Shown one piece after another: positions 24,308 to 31,759 of a DNA stretch of 32,000 nt. The stretch is taken from IMG/VR virus record IMGVR_UViG_3300024517_000071, positions 1-32,000 of that record. One strand, given 5' to 3'. The DNA comes from a virus. The first letter of the stretch is position 1. Each line of letters opens with the position of its first letter. The translations under genes were made by a program, and so were the position numbers. The notes under the pieces are model-generated. The model was not told the origin of the DNA and did no database searches. It was given only the letters and a program-made list of their open reading frames with translations.

Positions 24308-24634
24308 CTAGCAAACAGTCAGCCCGCGGAAGCGAGCTGCCTTTTCGAATTCAAGTTTGGAACCAACGACGGCCGTACCGTCGTCTTTGTACTCGATTGC
24401 AATTCCGTGCCTGCGGTGTTCCTCTCGGAATTCCGGCACCTCTTCAGGCGTACAGGACAAGGCCGTGCTCTTTTTGGGCCAGAGGTCGCATTTCAAAGGC
24501 TTTGTTCGATTGCCAAATCCCATTTCGAACGTCTTCCCATCTTGCTCCACGCAACTCGGAGCGTTCCCAATCGGAACCTTCAAGATGATCAGTTCGCCAT
24601 CGTCGGCCGTATACGCTTGGTTTCGCATATCCAT
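24308..24634 (-). CDS. Hypothetical first gene of the late operon
   Basis: A 108-residue protein, MDMRNQAYTADDGELIILKV and onward. It contains several Cys (CDLW, LSCTPEE, final C) and charged segments (EVPEFREEHRRHGIAIEYKD). The ATG at 24634 is preferred over a TTG at 24652, which would lie within the terminator U-tract. GTGAG is the only ribosome site candidate, so translation may be weak. It is 17 bases downstream of the terminator in the leader. Similar small genes occur upstream of scaffold genes, but I cannot give a role. Confidence 0.65.
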   Translation of the reverse strand: MDMRNQAYTADDGELIILKVPIGNAPSCVEQDGKTFEMGFGNRTKPLKCDLWPKKSTALSCTPEEVPEFREEHRRHGIAIEYKDDGTAVVGSKLEFEKAARFRGLTVC

Positions 24635-24650
24635 TGAACACTCACAGCGC

Positions 24651-24690
24651 AAAGAAAAGGGGGCGCCAAGCTCAAAGCTCAGCGCCCCCT
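24651..24690 (-). terminator. Strong intrinsic terminator in the late-operon leader
   Basis: On the minus strand, a perfect 9-bp stem (AGGGGGCGC pairing with GCGCCCCCT) encloses a second 4-bp stem (AGCT-TTG-AGCT), and is followed directly by TTTTCTTT. It lies between the promoter at 24829-24858 and the first gene. As drawn, it would stop most late transcription unless overridden. Confidence 0.8.
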
Positions 24691-24828
24691 GTTAGGCACC
24701 TCGTGAATCAGGCACTCAGTCCCCAATGGCCCTAGGGGCGTGCCCTATTTCTTTGCGGTTGTTGCTACATTACATTCTTCCTCATCGACGCACAAATATA
24801 CGCCAAGCCTACACAATCCATCGCTTTC

Positions 24829-24858
24829 AGTATAGCATCAGTTATTGAATTCTGACAA
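24829..24858 (-). promoter_or_regulatory. Late-operon promoter (sigma70-like, extended -10)
   Basis: On the minus strand: -35 TTGTCA at 24858-24853, an 18-base spacer, and -10 TATACT at 24834-24829 with the TGC of an extended -10. Transcription would start near 24822 and run toward the capsid genes through a leader of about 190 bases. A second -10-like hexamer, TATATT, occurs at 24800-24795 in the early leader. Confidence 0.72.
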
Positions 24859-24879
24859 ACCCAGTATCGGATCAAGATC

Positions 24880-25464
24880 ATGGCCTACCGAAGAGAAACC
24901 AAGAAGGCTCGCAAAGATCGACTGGAGGCCGCGGGCAAATGGACGGATTTCAAAAACACCCGAGACGAACTGGTTCAGCGATATCTTGACCAAGGAATGG
25001 ACGAAAAAGAGGCCACAAAGCAGGGTGGAAAGGAAGCAGACTCACTTTTCGACAACTATGGGACCAAGGCTGAGATCGAGGAAGTACAGCAGGAGCAGGT
25101 CAGACGCCGCAACAGCGCACCCCAGCCCAAGGCAATCGACATGCTGGTCAAGGCCGGCATAGCCAAACAATCAGAAGGGCCTGGCATCATCAGCCCTGAG
25201 GTGGAAATCCGATGGGTCCACCAGAACCTCATGGTCTCGTGGGACGAAATAGATCCCCAGTCCGTACCCACGGGCGGCGCCGTCGCCCTACTGGAACAAG
25301 CCAAGGGCGACTTCAGGTGGTTCTTCGAGAAGTTCTACAGCAAGCTCATGGTCAGTCGAACGGTTGACGAAACCAACGGCGAAGGCGACGGGGAAGATCC
25401 CGCGGAAGTGGAAAGCATGATCGGCGATCTGTTGACCCCCGCCCAGATGCAGGCGGTCCAATAA
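24880..25464 (+). CDS. Putative small terminase subunit
   Basis: A 194-residue, charged, helical protein immediately upstream of the large terminase. The N-terminus (MAYRRETKKARKDRLEAAGK) is basic and could contact DNA. The middle has helical segments (DELVQRYLDQGMDEKEATKQ; EEVQQEQVRRRN), and the end is acidic (NGEGDGEDPAEVESMIGDLL). The only argument for small terminase is position, size and the basic start with an oligomerising-type helix; no helix-turn-helix is obvious. It overlaps the terminase start by one base (TAATG). Confidence 0.55.
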   Translation: MAYRRETKKARKDRLEAAGKWTDFKNTRDELVQRYLDQGMDEKEATKQGGKEADSLFDNYGTKAEIEEVQQEQVRRRNSAPQPKAIDMLVKAGIAKQSEGPGIISPEVEIRWVHQNLMVSWDEIDPQSVPTGGAVALLEQAKGDFRWFFEKFYSKLMVSRTVDETNGEGDGEDPAEVESMIGDLLTPAQMQAVQ

Positions 25465-27284
25465 TGAACCAGTGGCACAAGATCGTTCCTTTGGATCCCA
25501 TCGCCAACCTTCAGTTCCGGGCGGAAATGCACCAAAAGGCCGCCAATTCGGCTTCTCACCGGCGAGCCCTCAGAAAAATGTGTCAAGAAGACACCCTGTT
25601 CTTCATCAACGCGTACGCGTGGACTTATCAGCCGACGATAAACCCAGACCAGCCCAATCAGCCGTTCATCACCTTCCACCGACAGACAGAACTGGCCTTG
25701 GACCTGATCCCCACGATCGGCAAGCGCCACAGCTCTTTTCTGAAGTCCCGTTCCATGGGTATGAGCTGGATGCTGCTGCTCATCCTCTTGCCCCGATGGC
25801 TGTGGTGGAAGCTACAGAGCTTCGGACTGGCCTCTCAGACCGACGATCTGACCGACACGCCAGGCAACTACAGATCGCTTATCCCCAAGGTGGATTATGC
25901 CCTGAAACGTCTCCCGGCGTTTCTGAAGCCCAAAAAGGTCCGTCGCAAGAAGGGGGAGCTACACAACCTCGAAACGGACAGCATCTACTGTGGGAGCGCC
26001 CGGACCAAGGACGGACTACGCAGTGAGCGTCACACGGCACTGCTGCTCGACGAGTTTGGATCCTTCGAGCTGAAGATGGGAGAACTCTTTCTATCAGCAC
26101 TTCAATCGGTATCGGAGTGCAATTGGATACTCAGCACGCCTCAGGGCAGCGTCGGCGCCTTCCACCACATCGTCAAGAAGACCGCGATCAAAAACTACAA
26201 GATCCACTGGTCACAATGGCCACTCAAAGCCGCCGGGCTCTACAAATTTGACGGCAAGACGCTCAAAATCGTCGACGAGACGTTTCCGTTCCCCCCCGAC
26301 TACCCCTTCGTGCCCGACAACCGCCTTCGAAGCCCTTGGTACGATCAAGTCTGGAACGAGATTCAGATCGCCTCAATCATGGCCCAGGAGCACGATTGTA
26401 GCTTTATCGGCTCTGGAGACCCGGTATTCAACCCCATCGAGGTCGATCGGATCCGCAAAGAGCATTGCGTGGAGCCCACCTCTCGATGGTCGATCGAACG
26501 CAACAACATCATCAAAGACCCCAACGGCCCGATCCTAGTATGGGCCAACACCACCGACGGCGGACCGCCGCGAGACCGCCGCTACGGCGCCGGATGCGAC
26601 GTTTCCGCCGGGACAGGCGCCTCGGACTCCACCTGCGAGATATTCGACTGGAGGACTCGCAAAAAAGCCTGCGAATACGTCGTCAACGACCAAAACGAGT
26701 ACAAATTTGCCAAACAATGTGCCATGATAGGCCGATTTTTCTCTGACTACGAAGGCCGGCCGGCCCAAATGGTCTGGGAGGCCAACGGCGGACTCGGCAG
26801 GAACTTCGGCAATGAACTGATCGACCAGAACTACGAAAACCTCTATTGGGCGCCATCGGACGATGATTTACAGTCGGCCGCCAAGCCCGGAGTGCCCGGA
26901 TTCTGGTCAACTGCCAGCAGCAAAAAAACGATCATTAGATCGTACTTCCGCGCCCTAGCAGCCTGCGAGGTCATCGATTCCAGCCTGGCGTCCGTCGACG
27001 AACTCCACGACTTCGTCTACGGCCCCGGTGGAAAAATATGCCACAAAGCCGATCTTCCTTCGCACCCCGTCTTGTCTGGAAAAGGCGAAAATCACGGGGA
27101 CCGTGTCATGGGCAGCTCGCTGGCGTATCATATCATGCCGCCCGATGACCAACTGTTCGTCAGCGGAGAGGTGCAAATGGCCCACGGCGAAATTGCCGAT
27201 ATGATCGAAGAACAACGCGAGTACGAATTCCGAACAACCAATAGCAGAGACGGATGGTGTAGGAGTCACGCTGATGCCCTTTGA
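25464..27284 (+). CDS. Terminase large subunit
   Basis: A 606-residue ATPase-nuclease that pumps DNA into the capsid. The Walker A is the deviant type: KSRSMGMSW at 94-102, with Lys at the start and Met where the usual GKS/T lysine is (lambda gpA carries KSARVGYSK). Walker B is LLLDEFG at 194-199 region (Asp196, Glu197). ILSTPQG at 222-228 is the coupling motif. The RNase H-like nuclease has Asp379 (GAGCDVSAG), Glu439 (VWEANG) and Asp546 (HGDRVMG). Length is usual for the family. It is flanked by the small subunit and portal genes and overlaps the portal by 11 bases. Confidence 0.92.
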   Translation: MNQWHKIVPLDPIANLQFRAEMHQKAANSASHRRALRKMCQEDTLFFINAYAWTYQPTINPDQPNQPFITFHRQTELALDLIPTIGKRHSSFLKSRSMGMSWMLLLILLPRWLWWKLQSFGLASQTDDLTDTPGNYRSLIPKVDYALKRLPAFLKPKKVRRKKGELHNLETDSIYCGSARTKDGLRSERHTALLLDEFGSFELKMGELFLSALQSVSECNWILSTPQGSVGAFHHIVKKTAIKNYKIHWSQWPLKAAGLYKFDGKTLKIVDETFPFPPDYPFVPDNRLRSPWYDQVWNEIQIASIMAQEHDCSFIGSGDPVFNPIEVDRIRKEHCVEPTSRWSIERNNIIKDPNGPILVWANTTDGGPPRDRRYGAGCDVSAGTGASDSTCEIFDWRTRKKACEYVVNDQNEYKFAKQCAMIGRFFSDYEGRPAQMVWEANGGLGRNFGNELIDQNYENLYWAPSDDDLQSAAKPGVPGFWSTASSKKTIIRSYFRALAACEVIDSSLASVDELHDFVYGPGGKICHKADLPSHPVLSGKGENHGDRVMGSSLAYHIMPPDDQLFVSGEVQMAHGEIADMIEEQREYEFRTTNSRDGWCRSHADAL

Positions 27285-28986
27285 CCCAGAAGACAAAGAC
27301 TCAGTCTCAAAACTCTCGGTCGCAATGGTCCGAAGTAACGATCACATCAGGAAGTTCCGCAAGAAACGCTACCAGATCCTCCAACAATACGTCGGCTGGC
27401 ATCACCAAGAGCATCAGGCCAGGCGTTCCGTGCCACTCAATCTCATCACCGACTTCGTCGACACCTACGCCTTCGCAATGACACCGACCAACCCCACCGC
27501 GTACATCACCGTCCAAAACGGCACGCAGAACATAGAAGACAGCGCCAGAAAGCTCCAGATGGCCGTCGATCACCTGATTGGCGTAATCGATCTCTCGAGC
27601 ACCCTGTACTTCAACGTCTTCGATGCGCTGATCAGCACATTCTCCGTTATGAAAATCGGACTGCTTACCGGCCCCAACGTCACAACCCTTCCAGGCTTCC
27701 TACGGACCGTCGGACAGATATTCGCCAATCACGTTCTACTCGACAACTGGATCCACGACATCAACGCCACCAGTTGGGACTCCATCACCTACGCCGGCGA
27801 TGAAGACTTCCCCACCCGAGAAGAACTGGTCGAAGAAGGCGTGGTCACCGAACAAGAAGCCGAAGAACTACCCACCGTCGAAGTCTCAGTAGAAAAAGGC
27901 GTGAAGCCGGCCTTCGATACACAGGGCCTGAAGAAGCGAGTCAGTCGATGGCAAATGTGGCTGCCTCAAGAACGTCAGATCGTGACATTCGTAGGTGACG
28001 AACGAGGCCCCACGGCAAAAACACTCGGCGAACCCATCAGTTGGACCGGTCCCGACGAAGGCCCCTACATCAACCTCTCGCTCAAGCCCATACCCGGAAG
28101 AACATTCTCCTTGTCGCCCGCCAGTTCCATTTTAGAGCTACACGAACTGGACAACGTGCTCTTTCACAAGGCATCGGACCAAGCTCGGGACGCCAAACTG
28201 GTGTTCGGAGCACGACGCGGACAACACCAGGACGCCAATAAGCTGCGTATGTCGCCCGACCGAGAAATGGTCACCGTCGACGCGGATCCATCCATGATCA
28301 AAGATTTCCACTTCCCCGGACCCGATCAGGGCATTCTCGGGATGCACGCCATCACCGGACACGAATTCAACGTCAGAGCAGGGAACCTCTCGCTACTCAA
28401 CGGAACAGCCGCACAGACCGATACCGCCCGGCAAGACGAACTGCTCGACCGCAACGCCAACGGAAAAGTCGACGCCCAGAGAACTCGGGTAACGACCTTC
28501 ACCGGCAAAGTGCTCCGAACAATCGCTTGGTATCTGTTCACTGATCCGCTCGTAATCCTGCCGCTCTCCAGACAGGTTCCGCGAACCAATAAAACAATTC
28601 CCACCACTTTCACGCCCGACGATCAAAAAGGCGACTTCTTCGACTACAACGTGACCGTCAACCCAACCTCCATGGCCGCGCAAACGCCGGAACGGGAACT
28701 CTCAAAGCTGGTAGGCTTCCTCAACACCTTCTACGATCGATACCGACAGGAAATGGCACAGATGGGTGTGGCGATCAACTGGCCCGAACTCATCAAAGAA
28801 GCCGGGAACCTCATGGGGATCCAAAACGCCGACCGATACATCATGCTCATGGCCCAGCCGGCACAGACACCCCAATCAACAACGACATCACCCGGTGGAC
28901 AGCCGAGACAGCCGGTCAACGCCGGAAAGCAGTCCGACTTCGAAACCCAACTACTACAATCGATTGGGAAAACGAACGCGGCCTAG
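27274..28986 (+). CDS. Portal protein
   Basis: A 570-residue protein right after the large terminase. The N-terminus DHIRKFRKKRYQILQQYVGW and the following VPLNLITDFVDTYAFAMTPTNP are typical of the portal clip and wing entry region. The middle has a stem-like helix and the C-terminal helices (ERELSKLVGFLNTFYDRYRQ) a crown-type end. The disordered Gln/Thr/Pro tail is common. It forms the ring at one capsid vertex that binds terminase and the connector. The ATG is inside the terminase gene. It is at the end of the plus-strand packaging unit. Confidence 0.88.
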   Translation: MPFDPEDKDSVSKLSVAMVRSNDHIRKFRKKRYQILQQYVGWHHQEHQARRSVPLNLITDFVDTYAFAMTPTNPTAYITVQNGTQNIEDSARKLQMAVDHLIGVIDLSSTLYFNVFDALISTFSVMKIGLLTGPNVTTLPGFLRTVGQIFANHVLLDNWIHDINATSWDSITYAGDEDFPTREELVEEGVVTEQEAEELPTVEVSVEKGVKPAFDTQGLKKRVSRWQMWLPQERQIVTFVGDERGPTAKTLGEPISWTGPDEGPYINLSLKPIPGRTFSLSPASSILELHELDNVLFHKASDQARDAKLVFGARRGQHQDANKLRMSPDREMVTVDADPSMIKDFHFPGPDQGILGMHAITGHEFNVRAGNLSLLNGTAAQTDTARQDELLDRNANGKVDAQRTRVTTFTGKVLRTIAWYLFTDPLVILPLSRQVPRTNKTIPTTFTPDDQKGDFFDYNVTVNPTSMAAQTPERELSKLVGFLNTFYDRYRQEMAQMGVAINWPELIKEAGNLMGIQNADRYIMLMAQPAQTPQSTTTSPGGQPRQPVNAGKQSDFETQLLQSIGKTNAA

Positions 28987-29017
28987 CGACAGATAGGCGG
29001 GTGTGGTTTTTCATCTA
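28981..29017 (+). terminator. Weak terminator candidate after the portal gene
   Basis: GCCTA (28981-28985, overlapping the portal stop) pairs with TAGGC (28994-28998) around an 8-base loop, and a T-run (GGTTTTTC) follows about 8 bases later. The 5-bp stem and the gap before the T-run make it weak. It would be the natural end of the packaging transcript. Confidence 0.3.
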
Positions 29018-29020
29018 CCC

Positions 29021-29098
29021 CTACTTCGAAACACCAGGAATCAACGAAAGACCGAACTTCTGCTTGGACCAGCGTTCCTCGTTCGGGATGTCAAGCAT
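29021..29098 (-). CDS. Possible 25-residue small peptide
   Basis: Reads MLDIPNEERWSKQKFGLSLIPGVSK. Its ATG overlaps the stop of the preceding gene by one base (TGATG), as is usual in this genome, and the region is otherwise empty. The length is too short to be sure. It is highly polar with one aromatic and has no known family. Confidence 0.35.
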   Translation of the reverse strand: MLDIPNEERWSKQKFGLSLIPGVSK

Positions 29099-29385
29099 CA
29101 CTCCAACTCCTCAAACGTCGCCCAAAAGTCCTCGTCAGTATATGGATGCAAGTTCCCAAACTGATCCTTCACAATCCAATCACCCAAACAAAAGCGAATC
29201 GGACCATGAGGTGTTGTTACCACAAAAGCACCTTCGTAAATGCGAAGAGATCCGATAGCGCAATCACCCAATGCAAGAGCACTCTCAATCCAATCGGGCG
29301 GATCCACCATCAAAACCGCAGATGCCTCAACCCGAAAAGCATCAACCTCCAAAGCCAACTTCCGATACCTCTTCCGATACCTCAT
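29098..29385 (-). CDS. Conserved-type small phage protein (DWIV family)
   Basis: A 95-residue protein starting MRYRKRYRKLALEVDAFRVE. The arrangement of a basic start, a central IYEGAFVVTTPHGPIRF strand pair, then LGDWIVKDQFGNLHPYTDED and an F-x-A-T-F-E-E end matches a small phage protein I know from many genomes with PGDWI and a YP-x-x-x-x-F ending. It has no established role. GGAG precedes the ATG at 7 bases. It runs opposite to the portal gene and probably belongs to the early control region. Confidence 0.7.
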   Translation of the reverse strand: MRYRKRYRKLALEVDAFRVEASAVLMVDPPDWIESALALGDCAIGSLRIYEGAFVVTTPHGPIRFCLGDWIVKDQFGNLHPYTDEDFWATFEELE

Positions 29386-29398
29386 TGCAACAACTCCG

Positions 29399-29644
29399 TT
29401 ACACGTGAAACAAAACAGAACTGACCATTTGACCGAACACCCAGTACCACAAGAACCATAACACCACCAAACACGCCAAAAGGATGATTCTACCGATAGG
29501 AACCCTCAAATTGAACGACTTTGATGACAAGGGGTTAAGTGGAGTCCCACGCTCGCGGACGCCGGGACGGTTTTTCGCGTTCTGAGCGATGGAAAGAATT
29601 CTATTTGAGTCACAAGTCGTTATGTGGCAAGGTCTTACGTTCAT
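29399..29644 (-). CDS. Possible small membrane protein
   Basis: A frame whose last 35 residues form a strong membrane segment (RIILLACLVVLWFLWYWVFG) with a short tail. The first ATG of the frame is at 29644 (MNVRPCHITTCDSNR) and has no convincing ribosome site; shorter GTG/TTG starts closer to the hydrophobic part are possible. The stop is 13 bases before the next gene's start. I cannot name it; only the hydrophobic segment is well supported. Confidence 0.35.
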   Translation of the reverse strand: MNVRPCHITTCDSNRILSIAQNAKNRPGVRERGTPLNPLSSKSFNLRVPIGRIILLACLVVLWFLWYWVFGQMVSSVLFHV

Positions 29645-29674
29645 AGCGTTCGATAGTCGAGTGCAACGTAACAC

Positions 29675-29920
29675 CCCTTATAGGACTCAACGACAGACTG
29701 AAGCGACGATATGAGACAGGGGGCAAACTGGTTGTAGATACCCATCAAACCCATTGCAAACACTGTGTAAGCTCATTGCAAGTTCGAGGCGTTATCAACC
29801 ATCCAACGGGGGATACATCCTACCGCCGCTCCCCCCCTAGTATTTACTTGGCTCCTCGATTCGTCAATAGCGCCGCCCAATCCCTACCAAAAGAGTAGGA
29901 CATTCAATCTGATAAAGTCC
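29675..29920. other. Intergenic control region
   Basis: About 250 bases without a gene between divergent units. It holds two direct copies of CATTGCAA (29752-29759 and 29774-29781), a C-rich stretch near 29829-29838 and a short stem CCTAC/GTAGG (29883-29899). The hand-counted strand composition changes around here, so an origin or a regulatory hub is possible, but nothing decisive is visible. Confidence 0.4.
29839..29867 (-). promoter_or_regulatory. Candidate minus-strand promoter for the small genes
   Basis: TTGACG (29867-29862), 17-base spacer, AATACT (29844-29839): four of six at -10. It would transcribe the genes at 29021-29644. The leader would be about 190 bases. Moderate support only. 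Confidence 0.4.
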
Positions 29921-29950
29921 TTGACAGGGATACACCATTTGGTGTATGGT
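29921..29950 (+). promoter_or_regulatory. Early-type promoter with operator palindrome
   Basis: A perfect -35 TTGACA (29921-29926), 18-base spacer, -10 TATGGT (29945-29950). The spacer and -10 carry ATACACCATTTGGTGTAT (29930-29947), a perfect 8+8 inverted repeat with TT in the middle, followed by another TGGTGTA in direct repeat. A repressor bound here would block the promoter. It drives the operon from 30024. Confidence 0.75.
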
Positions 29951-29962
29951 GTATGTAGAAAT

Positions 29963-29992
29963 GCTCTCGCGTTGTTTGGTGCAACCGAGAGC
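29963..29992 (+). other. 5' leader stem-loop
   Basis: GCTCTCG pairs with CGAGAGC, and inside it GTTG pairs with CAAC after one bulged C, with loop TTTGGTG. It starts about six bases from the predicted transcription start, so the mRNA would begin with a strong hairpin. No U-run follows. It may protect the transcript or act in translation control. Confidence 0.6.
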
Positions 29993-30023
29993 GATGGTCA
30001 ACACCTGATGGGAGGAATCGACG

Positions 30024-30248
30024 ATGGCAAGCATATCGAAACAGGCGGAGAACACAATAGTATTGCGAGTCAATCCCGATGGCTGGCAAGCTATTTTCGG
30101 CGGTCCGCATGCCGAATCAGTATTCAATTCATTTGGAGCGTTTGAAATACCGACACCATTTCCAGCCCATGAACCGGCTACAAGCGTTCTTCAAAGCATC
30201 CGCGCACTTAATCCCGGCGTTGTCGTGAGTCTGGACGGTGTGGCGTGA
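30024..30248 (+). CDS. Hypothetical first gene of the right operon
   Basis: A 74-residue protein, MASISKQAENTIVLRVNPDG and onward, behind a strong GGAGG. It is a small mixed protein with no motif that I recognise; QAIFGGPHAESVF and a C-terminal [14 protein letters not shown] suggest a compact beta-containing fold. It is the first gene after the palindrome promoter and could be an early regulator, but there is no helix-turn-helix. Its end overlaps the next start as GTGA. Confidence 0.6.
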   Translation: MASISKQAENTIVLRVNPDGWQAIFGGPHAESVFNSFGAFEIPTPFPAHEPATSVLQSIRALNPGVVVSLDGVA

Positions 30249-30505
30249 CGAAACACGAATTGTCTCAAGCGTACAAGCTGGCACGTTCCTCCGCTATTCT
30301 TCCGGGCTACCTGTCGGAAGACCTTGAAGCATTCCACGGCTATGGGCTTCCAGGGTTCCAGCCGATCCACTGTTCAATCGAACACGTTGCTGCGCTTATC
30401 CGTGGGCAATGTTTTTGCCTAGACGGTTCAATGGATTCGGTCGAATTCGCTGAGCTTGCCACATTGGGACGAAGATTATTCCAGATCGTAGGTGCATCAT
30501 GCTAA
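30245..30505 (+). CDS. Hypothetical protein
   Basis: An 86-residue protein with a GTG start inside the previous stop (GTGA). Helical segments [19 protein letters not shown] and [18 protein letters not shown] flank a central [21 protein letters not shown] do not recognise a family. It ends 7 bases into the clamp-loader-like gene, so the two are coupled. The start is fixed by the overlap, not by a good ribosome site. Confidence 0.6.
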   Translation: MTKHELSQAYKLARSSAILPGYLSEDLEAFHGYGLPGFQPIHCSIEHVAALIRGQCFCLDGSMDSVEFAELATLGRRLFQIVGASC

Positions 30506-31137
30506 CCGAACAATATCGTCCGCAATTCTGGTCGGATGTCGTTGGTCAATCCAAGGCGCTCAAGCGCATCGAGACAATCGGAAAGCGCGGTTTTGCTGGT
30601 CGTGCGTACTGGATAACGGGTGCATCGGGAACTGGCAAGACGACAATCGGGCGCTTGCTGGCGTCCGAGATTGCCGATCCGTCGTGCGTTGTCGAGATCG
30701 ACGCTGGTGAATTGACCATCGGGCGATTGCGCGAGATTGACGCATCATTGTGCATGTACGGTCTAGGTGCCAAGAGCGGTAGAGCGGTCATTGTCAATGA
30801 GTCGCACGGTCTTTCGGCGTTGATTCTACGCTCTTTACTGGTCGTTTTAGAGCGCATTCCTAGCCATTGTGTCTGGATATTCACGACAACGATTGACGGC
30901 CAAGAATCCTTGTTTGAAGACAATATCGACGCGCACCCGCTCTTGAGTCGTTGCGTCACGATCGCATTGACCCGACAGGGATTGTCGAAACCGTTCGCCG
31001 AACTAGCTCAACGAATAGCGCAACGTGAAGGGCTGGACGGTCAACCGCTCGAAAAATACGTCCGATTGGCGAAGAACCATAAGAATAACTTGCGAGCCAT
31101 GATCCAAGAGATTGAATCAGGAGGAATGTTGGTATGA
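30499..31137 (+). CDS. Clamp-loader-like AAA+ ATPase
   Basis: A 212-residue protein with the clamp-loader/DnaX pattern. The start ([17 protein letters not shown]) is the 'YRP-x-x-x-x-VVGQ' opening of RFC and DnaX subunits. Walker A is GASGTGKTT (41-49). The Walker B position reads AVIVNES (96-102), with Asn100 where Asp is expected. IFTTT (127-131) is sensor 1. LLSRC (148-152) is the arginine finger region. It ends after the lid domain, without the collar. I infer a phage replication-associated subunit that loads the sliding clamp or a remnant thereof; the Asn replacement suggests reduced hydrolysis. It overlaps both neighbours. Confidence 0.78.
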   Translation: MLTEQYRPQFWSDVVGQSKALKRIETIGKRGFAGRAYWITGASGTGKTTIGRLLASEIADPSCVVEIDAGELTIGRLREIDASLCMYGLGAKSGRAVIVNESHGLSALILRSLLVVLERIPSHCVWIFTTTIDGQESLFEDNIDAHPLLSRCVTIALTRQGLSKPFAELAQRIAQREGLDGQPLEKYVRLAKNHKNNLRAMIQEIESGGMLV

Positions 31138-31199
31138 ACACCCTAAACGAATATCAAGAACATAAAGCGGCACGCAAAGCAGGAAAGGCGGTAGCGTGA
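31134..31199 (+). CDS. 21-residue peptide similar to the N-terminus of a downstream gene
   Basis: [21 protein letters not shown], in ATGA overlap with the clamp-loader stop. It resembles the start of the gene at 31753 (MLTDYQERKRARKAQ). GGAGGAATG lies upstream. Either a true small peptide or the relic of a duplicated gene start. Its stop overlaps the next ATG by one base (TGATG). Confidence 0.45.
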   Translation: MNTLNEYQEHKAARKAGKAVA

Positions 31200-31759
31200 T
31201 GCACAATAACCTTCGGTATTACTATCGTTGCATGGATTGCCTCTCAGTCGCAGCAACAGCGGAACAACTACCGCCCAATCGTAGCGCGACACTGCGCGGG
31301 CGTATCGGCTGTATATGTGGCTTGTGCAATGGCCCACTGGATTATATGGGTGCGGTAGTCGGCCGACGCTTGACGGTTGAATCGTCCGAGTGTCCCTGTG
31401 ACGCTCGATGCACAAATGCCCGAGGCCCGGACTGTGAATGTTCTTGTGGCGGCGCTAATCATGGCACAAAGCGAGTAGTGAAGGTAATCCGAGACGCTGG
31501 CGCTATCCCTCGTTTGTGCATGCCGGACACGGCCAAAGCGCGGGCGATTGCCAAAGAATGGCGCGCCGCGCGGTTGAGAGTACAAACGCATCTTGACGAA
31601 CTGGGGGAAGAACGGCGCAGCGGATGGTTATCTGATAATAAGTACAACCAACAGTATCAGTTACGCTACTCGCTCAGCAGGGCAAGTAAAGCCAAAACCC
31701 ACGCTGGGCGTATGAAGCACCTCGTTGCGGTTGAACTGGTTGGTAATGAATCATGCTAA
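31199..31759 (+). CDS. Cysteine-rich phage protein with CxCxCGGANHG motif
   Basis: A 186-residue protein. CMDC (11-14) and CICGLC (38-43) form one Cys set. CPCDARCTNARGPDCECSCG with ANHG (about 64-88) is a motif familiar from hypothetical proteins of phages and mobile elements. Metal binding is very likely. The C-terminal half is basic and helical (ARAIAKEWRAARLRVQTHLD). The ATG at 31199 follows the previous stop directly, in preference to a GTG at 31196. Its role is unknown to me. Confidence 0.72.
   Translation: MHNNLRYYYRCMDCLSVAATAEQLPPNRSATLRGRIGCICGLCNGPLDYMGAVVGRRLTVESSECPCDARCTNARGPDCECSCGGANHGTKRVVKVIRDAGAIPRLCMPDTAKARAIAKEWRAARLRVQTHLDELGEERRSGWLSDNKYNQQYQLRYSLSRASKAKTHAGRMKHLVAVELVGNESC

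Noticed and set aside
2245-24634. Diversity-generating retroelement acting on the LamG-like or repeat protein
   Set aside because: No reverse transcriptase and no template repeat are visible in the window.
29545-29576. GTCCC...GGGAC stem with T5 as a plus-strand terminator
   Set aside because: Only five base pairs around a 15-base loop, far from the portal gene and within the minus-strand small gene.
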